Shown here: in pieces, positions 37,901 to 50,107 of the stretch
Numbering within the stretch: the stretch's first letter is position 1
How the letters are laid out: the number at the start of each line of letters is the position of its first letter
Notes under the pieces: model-generated
Seen by the model: only the letters and a program-made list of their open reading frames with translations
The model's database searches: none
What the model was told of the DNA's origin: nothing
NCBI GenBank assembly: GCA_949358305.1
Contig: OX442316.1
Span: 12,028,001 to 12,092,000, forward strand
Reading direction: 5' to 3'
Source: Strigamia acuminata
Lineage: Eukaryota; Arthropoda; Chilopoda; Geophilomorpha; Linotaeniidae
Length of the DNA: 64,000 nt
Program-made: the position numbers and the translations under genes

Positions 37901-38175
37901 TGTAGAAATGTGAAAATTTATATTCGCCCACCACATAAACTTACATCGCGAAGAATGGTTCCTGATAATGTAAATCGAATTGGTGAAATTTGTCTGAAAA
38001 ATAAATCAAAATCATTAAAAACATTAAAATAACATTTTAAAAGAATAAATAAAACTTACAAATGATTCTGTTTATCCTTAAAACAAACGCAGCCAGCCAG
38101 AATGAAAATAAGCAGCAACAAACTCGCTAGGAATGGTAATCCAAACGCTAAAGCCGTAACGTTATCCAAAGGCAT
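34979..38175 (-). CDS. PAG1/Cbp-like tyrosine-rich transmembrane adaptor
   Basis: Seven exons join in phase (about 38175-38060, 37993-37945, 37677-37589, 37533-37039, 36969-36689, 36627-36337, 36273-34979), giving about 871 residues. The N-terminus is a very short ectodomain with an N-glycosylation site (NVT), one TM (residues about 9-32) and a CVC palmitoylation-type motif. The rest is a long acidic, Ser-rich cytoplasmic tail with many YxxV/I/L motifs (YATV, YSQV, YSTVNKP, YESV, YERI, YETV, YEEI, YEQI, YETI, YERL). Such motifs are Src-family sites that recruit SH2 proteins. KLPEIP, PPPPVPEK and YSTVNKP patches resemble vertebrate PAG1/Cbp, the raft adaptor that recruits Csk. Orthology is my inference, and the tail is longer than in PAG1 (about 430 residues). 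Confidence 0.72.
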
Positions 38176-39716
38176 TCCGTGGAAGACGATTAAAACAATA
38201 AACTCATTGTCAATTCATTTTTCTTCACCATCACCTTTGTGCAAAATAAAAACAAACACAAAAAAAATTAAAATTAGAACAAAAAAAATCAGACATATTT
38301 GCAATTTAATTGTACAAAATCCACCCAACCATAACATACATAAATGCTTGTACAAATAAACTACTGTGCATCATATACAAAAACTAACAACGTAAATACT
38401 AGGTCAAAGCAGGGCGCCATTACACAATTGTCCACTTCCTTCGCATAATTAAATAATTGTGTGAAACTTTGCTGCCCAACTTAAATGGCAGTAGGAAATT
38501 ATGTTTTTGCAAATGTATACTTTGAAATCGTTTTTTCCTTTCTGTGTTTTTTTTTATTTAATCTCTTCCGAACAATTGTCTCGATACATGTAACTTACAA
38601 TTACTTTATCTATTATTAAAAGACAACAGATGAACATACAGTAAACGCCATTCATGGGGTTGAGGGATCGAGTTTTCTTTTCTCAATGCCATGTATAAGC
38701 AACATTTAAATGCGCTTTTATTCAGCGGAGCAGAAAGTTCACTGCCCACTTTTCTTTATCAAATTTTCTTTCCAAAAGAGACAGATTAATGATAAAATAA
38801 TTTTATTTATTTTAAATCAAGATACCTGATAACATTTGTCTGTATTTAATGTTAATTTCAAATGTCCTCAACACCAAATAAAAATAGGAAATTAACTGCA
38901 TAGCAAATGTTGAACATGAGTCATTTTATTACACATTTCCGTCTGTTGCTTAAAAACTACCTACAACATCATTTGAATATCTTTTTTTTTGTTTTTTTTT
39001 TAAACTTCAGCACAACCACTAGTTATTTTAAATAAAAAAAATAGGACAAAATAAAGTTTTTTTTTTGATAATTGGGCGTAAGATTTGAGGTCAAATGAGT
39101 GAAACTTGTTTATATTGATCTCACAATCAAGGATGCACCTGTTTTCATTTTACTCGCATTGCTCTCAATATCCTTACTCATATTTATTTATTATTTCAGA
39201 ATCTCAGAATAAAAATATCAAAAACGAATTAAGTTTAATATTTTGCGCTATTTACTCCCCAAACTAGAAAAAATTAAATGCCAAACAGATGATTGAATGT
39301 TCATGTTCAATCACAAAATGTAAACAAACTTGCACTTACTTCCGCTCCGTGAAACCAAAACGTCTCGTTGGATATAAAGAAAAATTAACATGACCTTTAC
39401 CGCTCGGAAAAGGGTATAAATGTGCCCATAAGGAAATCACCCAACCCATTACGAATCCTCATCGTGCCACGGCCATCATGGTTATGTATCTATACTTCCG
39501 GTAAAAAGGATACTCCATTCAATTTCCGGTAAACTGGGCGGGACTTAGAACGTCATTCGTGACGTCCCAAATGAAAACATTTAAATATTTCTTTCACGTG
39601 AAGCGTTTTATTTCTGATATCATTAATGATGAATTGTGTACAAAAAATTCAAAATACAACAAAATGGAATCTTATTTTTAAGCATTTATTTAATCCAACC
39701 AATTAATCCGGCTTTT
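38176..39716. other. Intergenic region upstream of the adaptor gene
   Basis: No ORF of note. It probably includes the adaptor promoter and any 5' untranslated exon. A paired ttccggtaaa motif lies at about 39496 and 39525, near a gtgacgtc-type site. The right end is the 3' flank of CCT1. Confidence 0.5.
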
Positions 39717-42381
39717 TCAATCCATTTCTCCAGCATTACAAGCATCTTGATAACTACGCTCATCTTTCGCTTCCGGATTTAACTTAATCATATCGTCGAT
39801 TCTTAAAATAGTAATAGCTGCTTCAGTAGCAAACTTAAGGCTTTTCACTTTAGAAATTGCAGGCTCGAGAACTCCGGCTTTCTTGTTGTCCCGCACGCAT
39901 CCATTAAAAAGATCCAAACCGATCCTAAAAACATAAATATTAATCACAAAAACCGATCGATCGGGACAAAAATTCACAAAATACCATTTCAAATTGGCAT
40001 GATCCAATTTAGTTTGCGAGCTATTGTGATACGCGCGCAATTTAGCAACGAGATCCGTCGCATCTTGCGCCGCATTCACCGACAACGTCTTAGGAATTAC
40101 GAGTAAGGATTTCGCATATTCCGCAATCGCCAACTGCTCCCTGGAACTCTGCAATAAACAAACATTTAAAAAAAAATCAACCAAACCACAATTCCACAAG
40201 TTACCCACCAAAGACGTTGCAAAATTTTCTAAATAGATCGACAAAGCGGCCTCGACCGCTCCACCGCCCGGAACGACAGATTTCGATTCGAGAACTCTCT
40301 TGACCACGCACAACGCGTCGTGAATCGAACGTTCCATCTCATCCACATAGAAATCATTAGCGCCACGTAGAATGATCGATGCTGCAGATCGCACTTTGGG
40401 TCTGCAAAAAAAAAAAAAAACTCAAAATAAAATAAACGCAGAAAAGATTAATCCATTTTTTTACCCTTTGATCAAAATCAGCTCGTCGTCACAAATCCGA
40501 TCTTGATAAACTTCTTCGGCCTCTCCTAGCATGGACGCATCAAAGCTCTCTTCCCCTTCCAGATTCGCCAGCGTCATCAAAAACGTCGCTAGAAAAATGA
40601 CACACGTTGCAAAGAAAATATTTTTTAAAATCTAAATCTACGCAATCAATTATCAAGAGTCTCATAGTCTGCCTAAAGTTCCTCAAGAATTCATTATTTC
40701 AGAAATATTGTTAGTAAAATCATCGAACCCAAAAGAATACCAAAAAGAAAATTGAAAAGAAAAAGATTGAAAAACATTAAACGTTCGTCGTACCACCCGT
40801 GGCTTTCGCGATCCGTTTCAGATCCTGTTTTTTGCACCGTCGAACGGCCATTGCGCCGGCCTCCACAAAGTACTTCAGACACAAATCATCGATGCCACCT
40901 GTCGTCAAAATTACATTCGCTCCGGCCGAAAGAATTTTCTGCACGCGCTCTTTCGTGATATCAGATTCCCTGAAATTAAAAATAAAAATTATTTAAAAAA
41001 AAAAAATTTATTTAAAAAAAAAAAAATAGAAATTATTCACCTCTGTCTAATCGCCTCCAATTTCTCGGGATCATTGACCAAAACCTGAACCCCCAAATGC
41101 ATTTTCGCCTTCTGCAAACTGAAGTCGAGGCAGGCGATTTTCGCCACACTTATCTTCTTCACCATGGCTTGGGAAGCGACGGTGCAGTTCAAAGCGTAGC
41201 CGTGAATGAGTTCACTTTCTCTGGCACTGCGTCCGTGGGCCTTCAAAACGTTGACGGCTTTGATTGGGTACTTGAACCCGCCTTTGCCGTCGGTCACTTT
41301 GATCGTGTTGGCCGCGTCTACCACCATGATGGCGAAAAAATCAGAATCTCTAAAAGAAAATCTCGTCAAGGATATTTAATGTAAAATTTATCGAGTATTC
41401 TTTCTTCTTTTGTTTTAAGGATACGGTCCAATTAATTTACTCGACATGCTCGTCTTTGCCGAGTTCACGATGCATTCATGATCCAGTTCCTCCAAAGTGA
41501 TTGTGAGATGTTCCTGAATGTATTTGCAAGCTTCCCTGAAAGATATAATTATTAATAACCAATTCATTGTTATTTTGAAACGTTTGTTGGAAATTTTAAT
41601 CGCGATTAATTCCTTTAAATAAATCGTTAAAGTTGAAAAAATTTTCTCTAATATTATACCCCATGCGTATAACTGTTCTTAATATGGAGTAAATGAGAAA
41701 GTTAAGTTCACGGGGCGTCAAAAAATCGTTTTTAATTCGAAAATTCACATTAACTCACTTGCAAGCTAATCTGTAACCACTTATAATGGACGTTGGGTGA
41801 ATTTTACACTTCACTAATTCATCGGCGTTTCTTAAAAGCTCTGCAGCAATCAAAACCTTGAATTAAACACACAAAAAAATAAAATTAATTTTTAAATTAA
41901 TTAGTATAATTATAATTCTAAACATACAACTGAAGTAGTTCCATCTCCAACTTCTTCGTCTTGCAGTTGAGCTAATTCGACCAATACTTTCGCCGCTGGA
42001 TGTTCTACTTCGAGTAATTTAAGAATGGTCGCTCCATCGTTGGTAATTGTGACATCCTACCAAAGCCATTTTTAGTGTTAGCACAAATATAAATTTAAAA
42101 TCACTTACTCCGATGTCATCCACGAGCATTTTATCCAACCCTACTGGTCCCAGCGAACTCTTAACAATGTTTGCGATCGAGCAAGCTGCCATGACTATGA
42201 AGATTAAATAATAAAATGTGCAAAATGTGCGTTAGGCTTAAAAGGAATTGTCTTTTTCTTTTCGATGCTTTCCATTGTGATCTTCAACTTTACGGGGTTA
42301 AATATACGTACCATTTTGGGTTCGGATCGATGCACCCGATGTTCGGACACCACTCACATTCAATACCCCGGCCGCTGACAT
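39717..42381 (-). CDS. CCT1: T-complex chaperonin subunit alpha (CCT1/TCP-1)
   Basis: Eleven exons join in phase: 42381-42312, 42194-42109, 42056-41928, 41856-41759, 41535-41425, 41349-41041, 40969-40794, 40588-40465, 40401-40209, 40148-39985 and 39924-39717. They give 555 residues against about 556 in other animals. CCT1 is one of eight subunits of the cytosolic TRiC/CCT ring that folds actin, tubulin and other proteins with ATP. The equatorial ATP-site motifs are present: [23 protein letters not shown] and PGGGAVE. Subunit-alpha-specific stretches ([28 protein letters not shown]) identify it as alpha rather than another CCT subunit. It is divergently arranged with Ndc80 across a 376-bp gap. 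Confidence 0.96.
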
Positions 42382-42757
42382 TATAGAATGTGTTTTTTAA
42401 GTCTTCAACAGTAACAAAATGAGTAAAGCGTGCTTGCCTCGCCTGTCTCCTTTTTCGGAACTACTTTATTCGGAACCGGAAACCAAAAAATTATTTTTAA
42501 AACTATTTTTATTTCATTTTAATTTGTTAAATATGAACAGAGAATTATTTGATGATTTTTAAAAACGTAAATATATGAATAAATCGCATAATTTTGATAT
42601 ATATGTTTGAAATTAAATGCGAGGGTATGTTTTAATGATATAATGCGCATGCGTGGTGTAATTTTAAAACTTTAACCGCCAGTTGTGAATACGGTAAGTA
42701 AGAATTCGTGCCTTTATTACATTTAGTTAATCAAGCTTTTCCATTGATTATAGAAAA
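42382..42757. promoter_or_regulatory. Bidirectional promoter region CCT1/Ndc80
   Basis: The region is 376 bp between two divergent start codons, so it must contain both promoters and both leaders. Its left part is GC-richer (cctgtctcctttttcggaac). The part from about 42493 rightwards is duplicated at 46193-46440. No TATA box is obvious at a convincing distance. Confidence 0.65.
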
Positions 42758-45387
42758 ATGAAGAAGTCGTTTGAAAATGGCAGACTCTCGGTTGCTGGTT
42801 CAACCCGAATTCGCAAAACTGGAAGTTTCGGTGCAGATGGAAGGAAAAAGTCAGGCATTCCGACCTTTAAAAAAGGAGCCAATTTTGGCACTACGGCACC
42901 ACCCAGACCTTCCTTGCTTGGAATGAACAAATCATGCGGGTATTTTATAAAAAAAAATCATACTTAAATCCCGTAATTTTTATTCATATTTAATTCATTT
43001 TGACAGAAAATTGTCAACTGGATCGAATTTCGGGTTGGGGCGTGCTAGCATTTCGACAGTGGACAGTAGACGCGAGTCGAGACCAATTTTCGATAAAAAC
43101 TTTCAGCAAAAATGTCAACATCAATTGATCCAAGTAAGAAATAAGAGGAGGTTAAAGTTGTCAAGATTTCTAATCATTTTTTAAAATAGTTTTTAGAGGA
43201 CAATGACTATCCCGATCCAATATCTGCAAAAACATTACAGAGTCCTAGCAATAAGGATTTTGCTCACATTTTTAGAGTTAGTGAACGGAAATGAGCGTTT
43301 AATTGATTGTTTTTGTTGATTTTTATTATCGTTTTAGTTCCTGTACAGTTTTGTGAATAGTAATTATAAATATCCTGGAGATTTAAAGGTTCTAGAAGAT
43401 ATTCCTCGTTTGTTTAAGGAGTTACGTTACCCTATTCCTATTCAAAAATCGCAAGTTATGTGTGTCGCATCTCCAAGCAGCTGGCCACAGCTTCTTGCTG
43501 GTTTAGATTGGTTGTTGAATGTAGTTTTACAAGTATGAAAGTATTTTTTAAATTATTGTTTTGAGAAATTTAATTTTTATTTATTTTTTAGGTCATTAAT
43601 ATTAAGAATAATCCTATTGTGGATGAAATTGAGGTATGGCTGTTTAAAATTGCATTTAAATCAAATGTTTGATGTTTTATATAGTGATTTGAATTTTTTT
43701 TAAGGAATTTTATTCCCAATTCCATTACAAAAGTTACGCTATTTTTTTAAGCGGTGGAGATGATTACACGGAAAATTATGACGAGTTGAGAGGTAATTAA
43801 GGAGTAAAAGATGAAGCAATGAATTATTTAAAAAAAAAAAAAAATTAATACATATTTCAGCGCAAATGCAAGGAGATTTATGTACCGATGTGGACCAACT
43901 TGAAGCTGAACACTTGGCACTGGAAAAGCAAATATCCTTATTGGAAAAACAACAGGTTAATTGGTTTATTTAAAAAATATGATTTTTGTTGAATTTCGAT
44001 TATTTTTAGGATCCGATACCAGACTTGGACCAACAGATTGAAATGGTGTCGGGTGATATTAAAAAGTTTGACGATTACCTAGAAGAATTAAAAATGCGTA
44101 TGGAGTCTAAACAGCAACTAACTGCGGAGCATAAGGCTGCAATTGAGGAGGAAGGTAATTATTGATTAATATTTGAAAAGTGAGTTTATTTTTGTAATGT
44201 ATTATTTTATGTTTAGAAAAAAAAATGAAATTTTTCAATGACGACAAAGAAGAAAAGAAAGAAATTGTGAAAGTGCAAGAAATAAAGTTTCCAAAGTTTG
44301 AGGAGATGCGAAAGGAAAATGCAGATTTGGTGAAACGCAAATTGAAATTGGAAACTGAGCTGAAAGAAATAATCGAATTGAATGGATTTGGTGAAATTGA
44401 AATTGGCAAAAGTTTTGACGAGGTTTGTATAATTACACCTTAAATAATAGTAATAATTTTTAAACTTTTAAATTTTTTTTATGTTACAGATGGAATCGTT
44501 ATGTAAAAAATTTAATAACTTGTGCCGAAGTGTTCGTTTAATCCCAATCACCGAGCCGTTCGCACAGGATCGAGATTTCGAGCTGCGGTTTCATTTCGGG
44601 ACGGATCTGTCCACCCGTGTTGATGAAATAAAAATCATGATTAATGAAAAAGTTAAACAGATCAGAGATGTTAATCATGATTTAACCAAACACTTGATTG
44701 ATGAAGATAATTATGTAATGCGGGTACGTCTTGAGTTTGTTTTTGGTACTGTATATTTAATTATTTCTGATGTTACTAAAGTGTTTTTTTTTTTAATTTC
44801 TTGCTTTTTAGCTTTCAGATCTGAATACAGAAGGTGAACAGGAGTTTGAGAAATTTTCAATGGAAATAAGTGTTTTGGATAAGGAGATTCAAGATTGCAA
44901 ACAAGTATAATTTTTTTATTTTAAATTAAATGTAATAAATATAATAATTTGGTGATCATTTTGTTTTTGCAGGCGAATGCAACACACTTACAACAAGCTG
45001 ACGCAGAAATTAAAAATTTGAATGAAGAATTGAGGGGTTTGGCTAAATGCAACAGTCAATTTGAATTGGCTGAAATTCAGAGAAAAAATGTGGAATTAAC
45101 AAAAAAGTAAATGGATTTTTTTCGATTTTTAAAATTAATATAAATTTTAACATTACATTTAATAACAGGTTGGCGAAAGTTGGGTCTGAAGTTGCCAAAG
45201 ACATGGAAACAACTGACAGATTGTACGCTCGAACTTTGAAAATGCACAAAGACTTTAATGAGTTCATGATCAAGGTAATTGGACTGATTACATCGAGAAT
45301 TTTAATAATTACTCATTTTCAATATTTCAGAAAGTTTTGTGTAAACATGTGAAGAGTGCAAGAAAAACCAAGATGGCGTTCTCGTGA
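42758..45387 (+). CDS. Ndc80: Kinetochore protein Ndc80 (Hec1)
   Basis: Fourteen exons join in phase: 42758-42939, 43007-43133, 43190-43276, 43338-43532, 43592-43633, 43705-43792, 43861-43955, 44010-44154, 44217-44422, 44490-44723, 44812-44904, 44973-45106, 45169-45274 and 45331-45387. They give 596 residues against about 640 in human Hec1. Ndc80 binds microtubules at the outer kinetochore together with Nuf2, Spc24 and Spc25. The basic, Ser/Arg-rich N-tail (residues about 1-100, Aurora B-type RRxS sites) and the calponin-homology region (FLYSFVNSNYKYPGDLK, LNWLL-like DWLLN) are clear. Most of the rest is heptad-rich coiled coil. The last exon is duplicated just downstream and the 5' end at 46193. 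Confidence 0.94.
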
Positions 45388-45434
45388 AATTCTAATTGAT
45401 TTTATAAAATATTTGTTCTTTTTTCCCTGTAAAC

Positions 45435-45520
45435 CAATTTTTTACATAAACATGTGAGGAGTGTAAGAAAAACTAAGATAGTATTATCAGGAAATTCTAA
45501 TTGATTTTATAATACATACA
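45435..45520 (+). repeat. Tandem partial copy of the last Ndc80 exon
   Basis: About 80 bp similar to 45340-45412 (aaacatgtgaagagtgcaag... to ...gattttataa), placed 100 bp downstream. The coding match is diverged and the stop-codon region is altered, so it is a small local duplication rather than a second exon. Confidence 0.8.
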
Positions 45521-46192
45521 TCTGGCCAAGTGTTGAAATAATCCTAACTTTCTTGCACCAGGCGGAAGTTGGCACAGCATTCACATTGCCCTAATTAAAG
45601 TTAGAAAAATAAATCCAAAATTTGATTTTAATGGTTTTTACACCAAAAGAAAGAGGATATGTTATACTACTAAACCTTCCACAAGCTGCACAAGCCTCTA
45701 CCTCTCAGTTTAAAAATGGCAAACACATTTAAGTTTGTTTCTCAGCCTGATAATCGGGGCAACCTAATCATCGGTTTCATCGGTCTTGTCGTTCCAGCCC
45801 GATGATTGATCTGATCAGTCCAGTCCGATGTATGGGTCCAAGCCAGCCAGCTAGCTCGATTGTTCCATTTGGGAATTTGATTCAAGTTTTTGTTGCATAA
45901 TGACATAGAGGACTAGGAGAATGTCTTCTTTCTTCAGTGTAAACACCATTGAAATCTGTGGTGAAAAAAAATTTGGGGATTTGTTCTTTTTCTAATTACA
46001 GTGCTCGTGAATGTTATGGCAACTTCTGCGTGGTTTTTCCTGCAAGCATACTTTTTTATTTGTTTTTAATTATAATTGTTAAATGAAATAATAAAATCCG
46101 ATTTTAGTTTTACGATTATTTTACCCAAAATAATATTTTTCTATCTTTGCAAAATGGAAAAGAAAGATGTGATATCTTCGATGAAGTGCACC
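45521..46192. other. Ndc80 3' flank
   Basis: No gene is seen. A patch at 45760-45860 contains short repeats of the type ccgatgattgatctgatc / cagtccgatg. Confidence 0.5.
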
Positions 46193-46547
46193 TATTTTTA
46201 AAACTATTTTTATTTCATTTTAATTTGTTAAATATAAACAGAGAAATATTTGATGATTTTTAAAAACGTAAATATATGAATAAATCGCATGATTTTGATA
46301 TATATGTTTGAAATCAAGTGCGAGGGTATGTTTTAATGATATAAAGCGCCTGCGTGGTGTAATTTTAAAACTTTAACCGCCAGTTGTGAATACGGTAAGT
46401 AAGAATTCGTGCCTTTATTACATTTAGTTAATCAAGCTTTTCCATTGATTATAGAAAAATGGAGAAGTCGTTTGAAAATGGCAGACTCTCGGTTGCTGGT
46501 TCAACCCGAATTTGCATTTCGACAGTGGATAGTAGACGCGAGTCGAG
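46193..46547 (+). pseudogene. Truncated 5' copy of Ndc80 (promoter, exon 1 start, exon 2 scrap)
   Basis: Matches 42493-42820 (promoter half, ATG and about 18 codons), then jumps over a GCA microhomology to exon 2 sequence equal to 43047-43073. It ends exactly where the foldback element begins, after gcgagtcgag. The remaining frame is short and stops early, so it cannot make Ndc80, but it may still be transcribed because the duplicated promoter half is well preserved. Confidence 0.85.
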
Positions 46548-48186
46548 TAGTTCTGCATAGGGGAGACATAGGCAGGACCAATCACGGCTCATCTCACAGT
46601 TGGCCAATCACATCGCTCCATGCATCTTGGGCAACAGTTGGCGCCAAATTCGATTTTTGGACTGTTTGATCCGATGTGTGGTGACATAGCGCTTTATCCA
46701 AGGCTTTATCACATTTTAGAGATTTATGAAAGGATTTGAATGTCAAGAAAATTTCTTTTCTCACGAAAAAGCATGAATTTCTCACTAATAAAATTTATTT
46801 ACACCTAAAAAATTTGTATTTACACCAAAATAATTTGTTTCCTTCTGAAATAATTTGTGTTTTTCTGAAGTAATGTGTTTTTTTCCGAAATAATTTGTGT
46901 TTTTCCGAAATAATGTTTTTTTTCGAAATAATTAGATTTTTCTGAAATAATTGTTTTTTTTCCAAAACAATTTTTTTTCCGAAATAATGTTTTTTCCCAC
47001 AATTTTTATTTACACATTCCGTATTGGTATTCCCTCTTATTGTGCACCCACAGCGCTCCATTGGAGACCAGCGGTCTGAGAAACGCCTGCACATTAGCTG
47101 CAAAAATTAATTAATTAATTATTTTTCTTTTCCCAAAATCAAACTTTGAAAAAATCGATTTTTTTAGTCAAATAATCGATTTTTTAATCAAATAATCGAT
47201 TTTTTAGTGAAATAATCGATTTTTTAATGAAATAATCGATTTTTTAAACAAATAATCGATTTTTTAGTTAAATAATCGATTTTTTAAACAAATAATAGAT
47301 TTTTTAGTCAAATAATCGACTTTTGAGTCAAAAAATTAATTATTGTGATTTGTGAGTCAAAAAATTGATTTTTGTGATTTTTGTAAATTTTGACTCAAAA
47401 ATCAATTTTTTTCTAAAGTTTGATTTGTCGATAGGAAAAATAATTAAATTACTTGCTACAGATGTAAATTTTTGCAGCTAATGTGTGGGCTTTTCTTAGA
47501 CCTCTGGTCTCCAATAAAGCGCTGTGGGTGCACAATGAGAAAGAATACCAATACGGAATGTGTAAATAAAAATTGTGGGAAAAAACATTATTTCAGAAAA
47601 AAAATTGTTTTGGAAAAAAAACAATTATTTCAGAAAAATCTAATTATTTCGAAAAAAAAACATTATTTCGAAAAAACACAAATTATTTCGGAAAAACAAA
47701 TTATTTCGGAAAAACACAAATTATTTCGGAATAACACAAATTATTTCGGAATAACACAAATTATTTCGGAATAACACAAATTATTTCGGAATAACACAAA
47801 TTATTTCGGAATAACACAAATTATTTCGGAAAAACACAAATTATTTCGGAAAAAAACACATTACTTTAGAAAAACACAAATTATTTCAGAAGGAAACAAA
47901 TTATTTTGGTGTAAATACAAATTTTTTAAGTGTAAATAAATTTTATTAGTGAGAAATTCATGCTTTTTCGTGAGAAAAGAAATTTTCTTGACATTCAAAT
48001 CCTTTCATAAATCTCTAAAATGTGATAAAGCCTTGGATAAAGCACTATGTCACCACACATCGGATCAAACAGTCCAAAAATCGAATTTGGCGCCAACTGT
48101 TGCCCAAGATGCATGGAGCGATGTGATTGGCCAACTGTGAGATGAGACGTGATTGGTCCTGCCTATGTCTCCCCTATGCAGAACTA
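46548..48186. mobile_element. 1.64 kb foldback element with long inverted arms
   Basis: The arms begin TAGTTCTGCATAGGGGAGACA and are inverted copies over about 550-700 bp (46548-47105 and 47465-48186). The same 63-codon frame occurs in both arms, on opposite strands. The inner parts of the arms are tandem aataatttcgg-like units. The loop is a 20-bp repeat array. The outermost bases contain TA on both sides, so a TA target site is possible, but the flanks derive from two different genes, so no target duplication can be confirmed. Confidence 0.88.
47150..47340. repeat. 20-bp tandem repeat in foldback loop
   Basis: About nine copies of aaataatcgattttttaatc with small variations. Each contains ATCGAT. 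Confidence 0.88.
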
Positions 48187-49038
48187 TGCGAGTACACGCC
48201 GCCATTGTCTTTGATGACATCTTCGGGCACCAGCGCCAAATTTAAAAAATCCGCAGACCTGGCCAGCTCGAACACAGTTGTCTGCAACAACAAAAAGCGA
48301 AAATAACAAAACAAAAAACACTCGAATCATCTCGCAAACGTACACAAGTCATCGAGTATCTCTTGAAACTCCATTCCTTCTTCTCGTCTTCGTCAAAAGC
48401 AGCAAATAACGCCGCCACTCCCATCCCAATTGCACAGATGGGTTCTAAAAAATATATATGCAACAATAACACGAAATTATGCAATAAAAATGATTTTTTT
48501 TGTACTTTTTTCTTTGATAAATTGATTCAATATGAGTCCCAAGTCGTTATCAGTTGCTAGATCGACTACAGCGCCTGGTGCGTGCGGAATAATAATACAG
48601 GAATATCTGTTTGCTGTAGAAATATCGTGAGAAACAATGTTGAATTTTCATTTAATATTTATAGTCACCGTCGACTTTGGATAAGTGTATTGGAACCGAC
48701 ATGGATTTCATTCGGAAATCGTTGAGCCATCTTTTGTTTTGTTCATCTGACCCGTCGAGAATAAATTCCGGCATTTTACCCTGTCAAATCAAGAAAATTT
48801 TTGCATTTTTGTACGCTCGTTTTTGGTTTGTTTACCCCGGGAGTGGCAATTTGCACCGAGAAAGACACGTGAGTTAAGCTGAATGATTGGATGAAAGATG
48901 CTGACGATACACCTGGAAATTCAATTAGAAATTAGAAATCGTTATTTTATGTTGCCGTGTAGATGACAACGGTTGGTTTGTTTTACCCTCTTTGGCTGAT
49001 GACAGAACTAGTAAGCAATTCAAACGGGGAGTCGCCAT
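48174..49038 (-). CDS. GATD1: GATD1 (PDDC1) glutamine amidotransferase-like protein, 3'-truncated
   Basis: Six exons join in phase: 49038-48987, 48912-48836, 48780-48669, 48613-48506, 48444-48344 and 48281-48174, giving 185 residues. GATD1 is a DJ-1/PfpI-superfamily class I GAT-like protein whose biochemical role is not well defined. Matching blocks include LLVLSSAKEGVS, QIATPGG, WLNDFRMKS, IIIPHAPGAVVDLA, KPICAIGMGVAAL and the VPEDVIKDNG region. The human protein (about 220 residues) continues for roughly 35-40 residues. Here the frame enters the foldback element after GGVYSH and stops at SSA-stop, so the end of the domain, including its last strand and helix, is missing. It may still be expressed with an element-derived terminus, or be a recent pseudogene. 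Confidence 0.88.
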
Positions 49039-50107
49039 GTTTTCGCCGCCTCCTACTTTGATCGGTGTTTGTTTTCACGGAGTCATTGACGCCATTGTCG
49101 CATTGGCAGCAGCGCCGCGGTGGCCGAAATGCGCGGTAGTAGCTCGGTTCTGAGCACGGTGTGATCTGACGCGATGGCTACGACAGCAGCAACCATTGGC
49201 CGGTATATTTAGAACTAATCTTCAGCCATCCAATCGTTTCGAGGTGGGAATTTGAATTTGTTTATCTTAAACTGTATTTCAGATAGTAAATGTTCTAGAA
49301 TTGTTGAAAAACAACGGAATAATTAAGCGAATTTGGCATTTTCAGTTTTTTTTAATAGAAGGCGAATCTCGCATCTAGCTGCCATTAAAAGAGATTTGAT
49401 TCTGACAAGTGAGCCATCCACCACTTCATGATGAAAAATGAAATTCCTATACATGTTCAAAATACACATTGGTAAGTACATTTTCTAAACTTTACAATAT
49501 TTTAAGGAATGGTTTATTGAATCGTGATATTTTTAATTTTTGAGAAACAAACTGTTTCAAAATGGCTGAATTGAAAGAAATTACTGAGAAAATACTGGGG
49601 TTCACAATAATAACATCACGGTGGTGGGTGGTAGTGGTAATGCGCATAAGTGGCTTGGTTCTCAGCCAATCACAACAACCGGAAGTAACAATCAAGGTGC
49701 ATTATGGGATAAAGAACATGTTCTGACGCGATGGCTTAGGACAGCAGCAACCATTGGCCTGTATATTTAGAATTAATCTTCAGCCATCCACTCGTTTCGA
49801 GGAGGGAAATTTGAGTTTGTTTATTTTAAACTATATTTAAGATTGTAAATGTTCAAGAATTGTCGAAAAATAGCAAAATAATTTAACAAATTTCTGTATT
49901 TTTAGAATTTTAGAAGGCGAACCATTCTGGAATCAAATCGCACCGCCATTTTTCGCAACTCAATCCGGAGCCATCCACTCCTCCTTGATGGGAATTTCAA
50001 GTTGTACAATGGTAAGTACTGTTTTAAATTAATAATAATAATAATTAATAATAAATTAATAAATTTCGCCTCAAATTAAATATGAATTAAGATATTGCTT
50101 ATGAATG

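Noticed and set aside
46594-48140. 63-residue ORF present twice in the foldback element as a transposase
   Set aside because: It is simply the inverted arm read on both strands. It is too short and has no catalytic motif.
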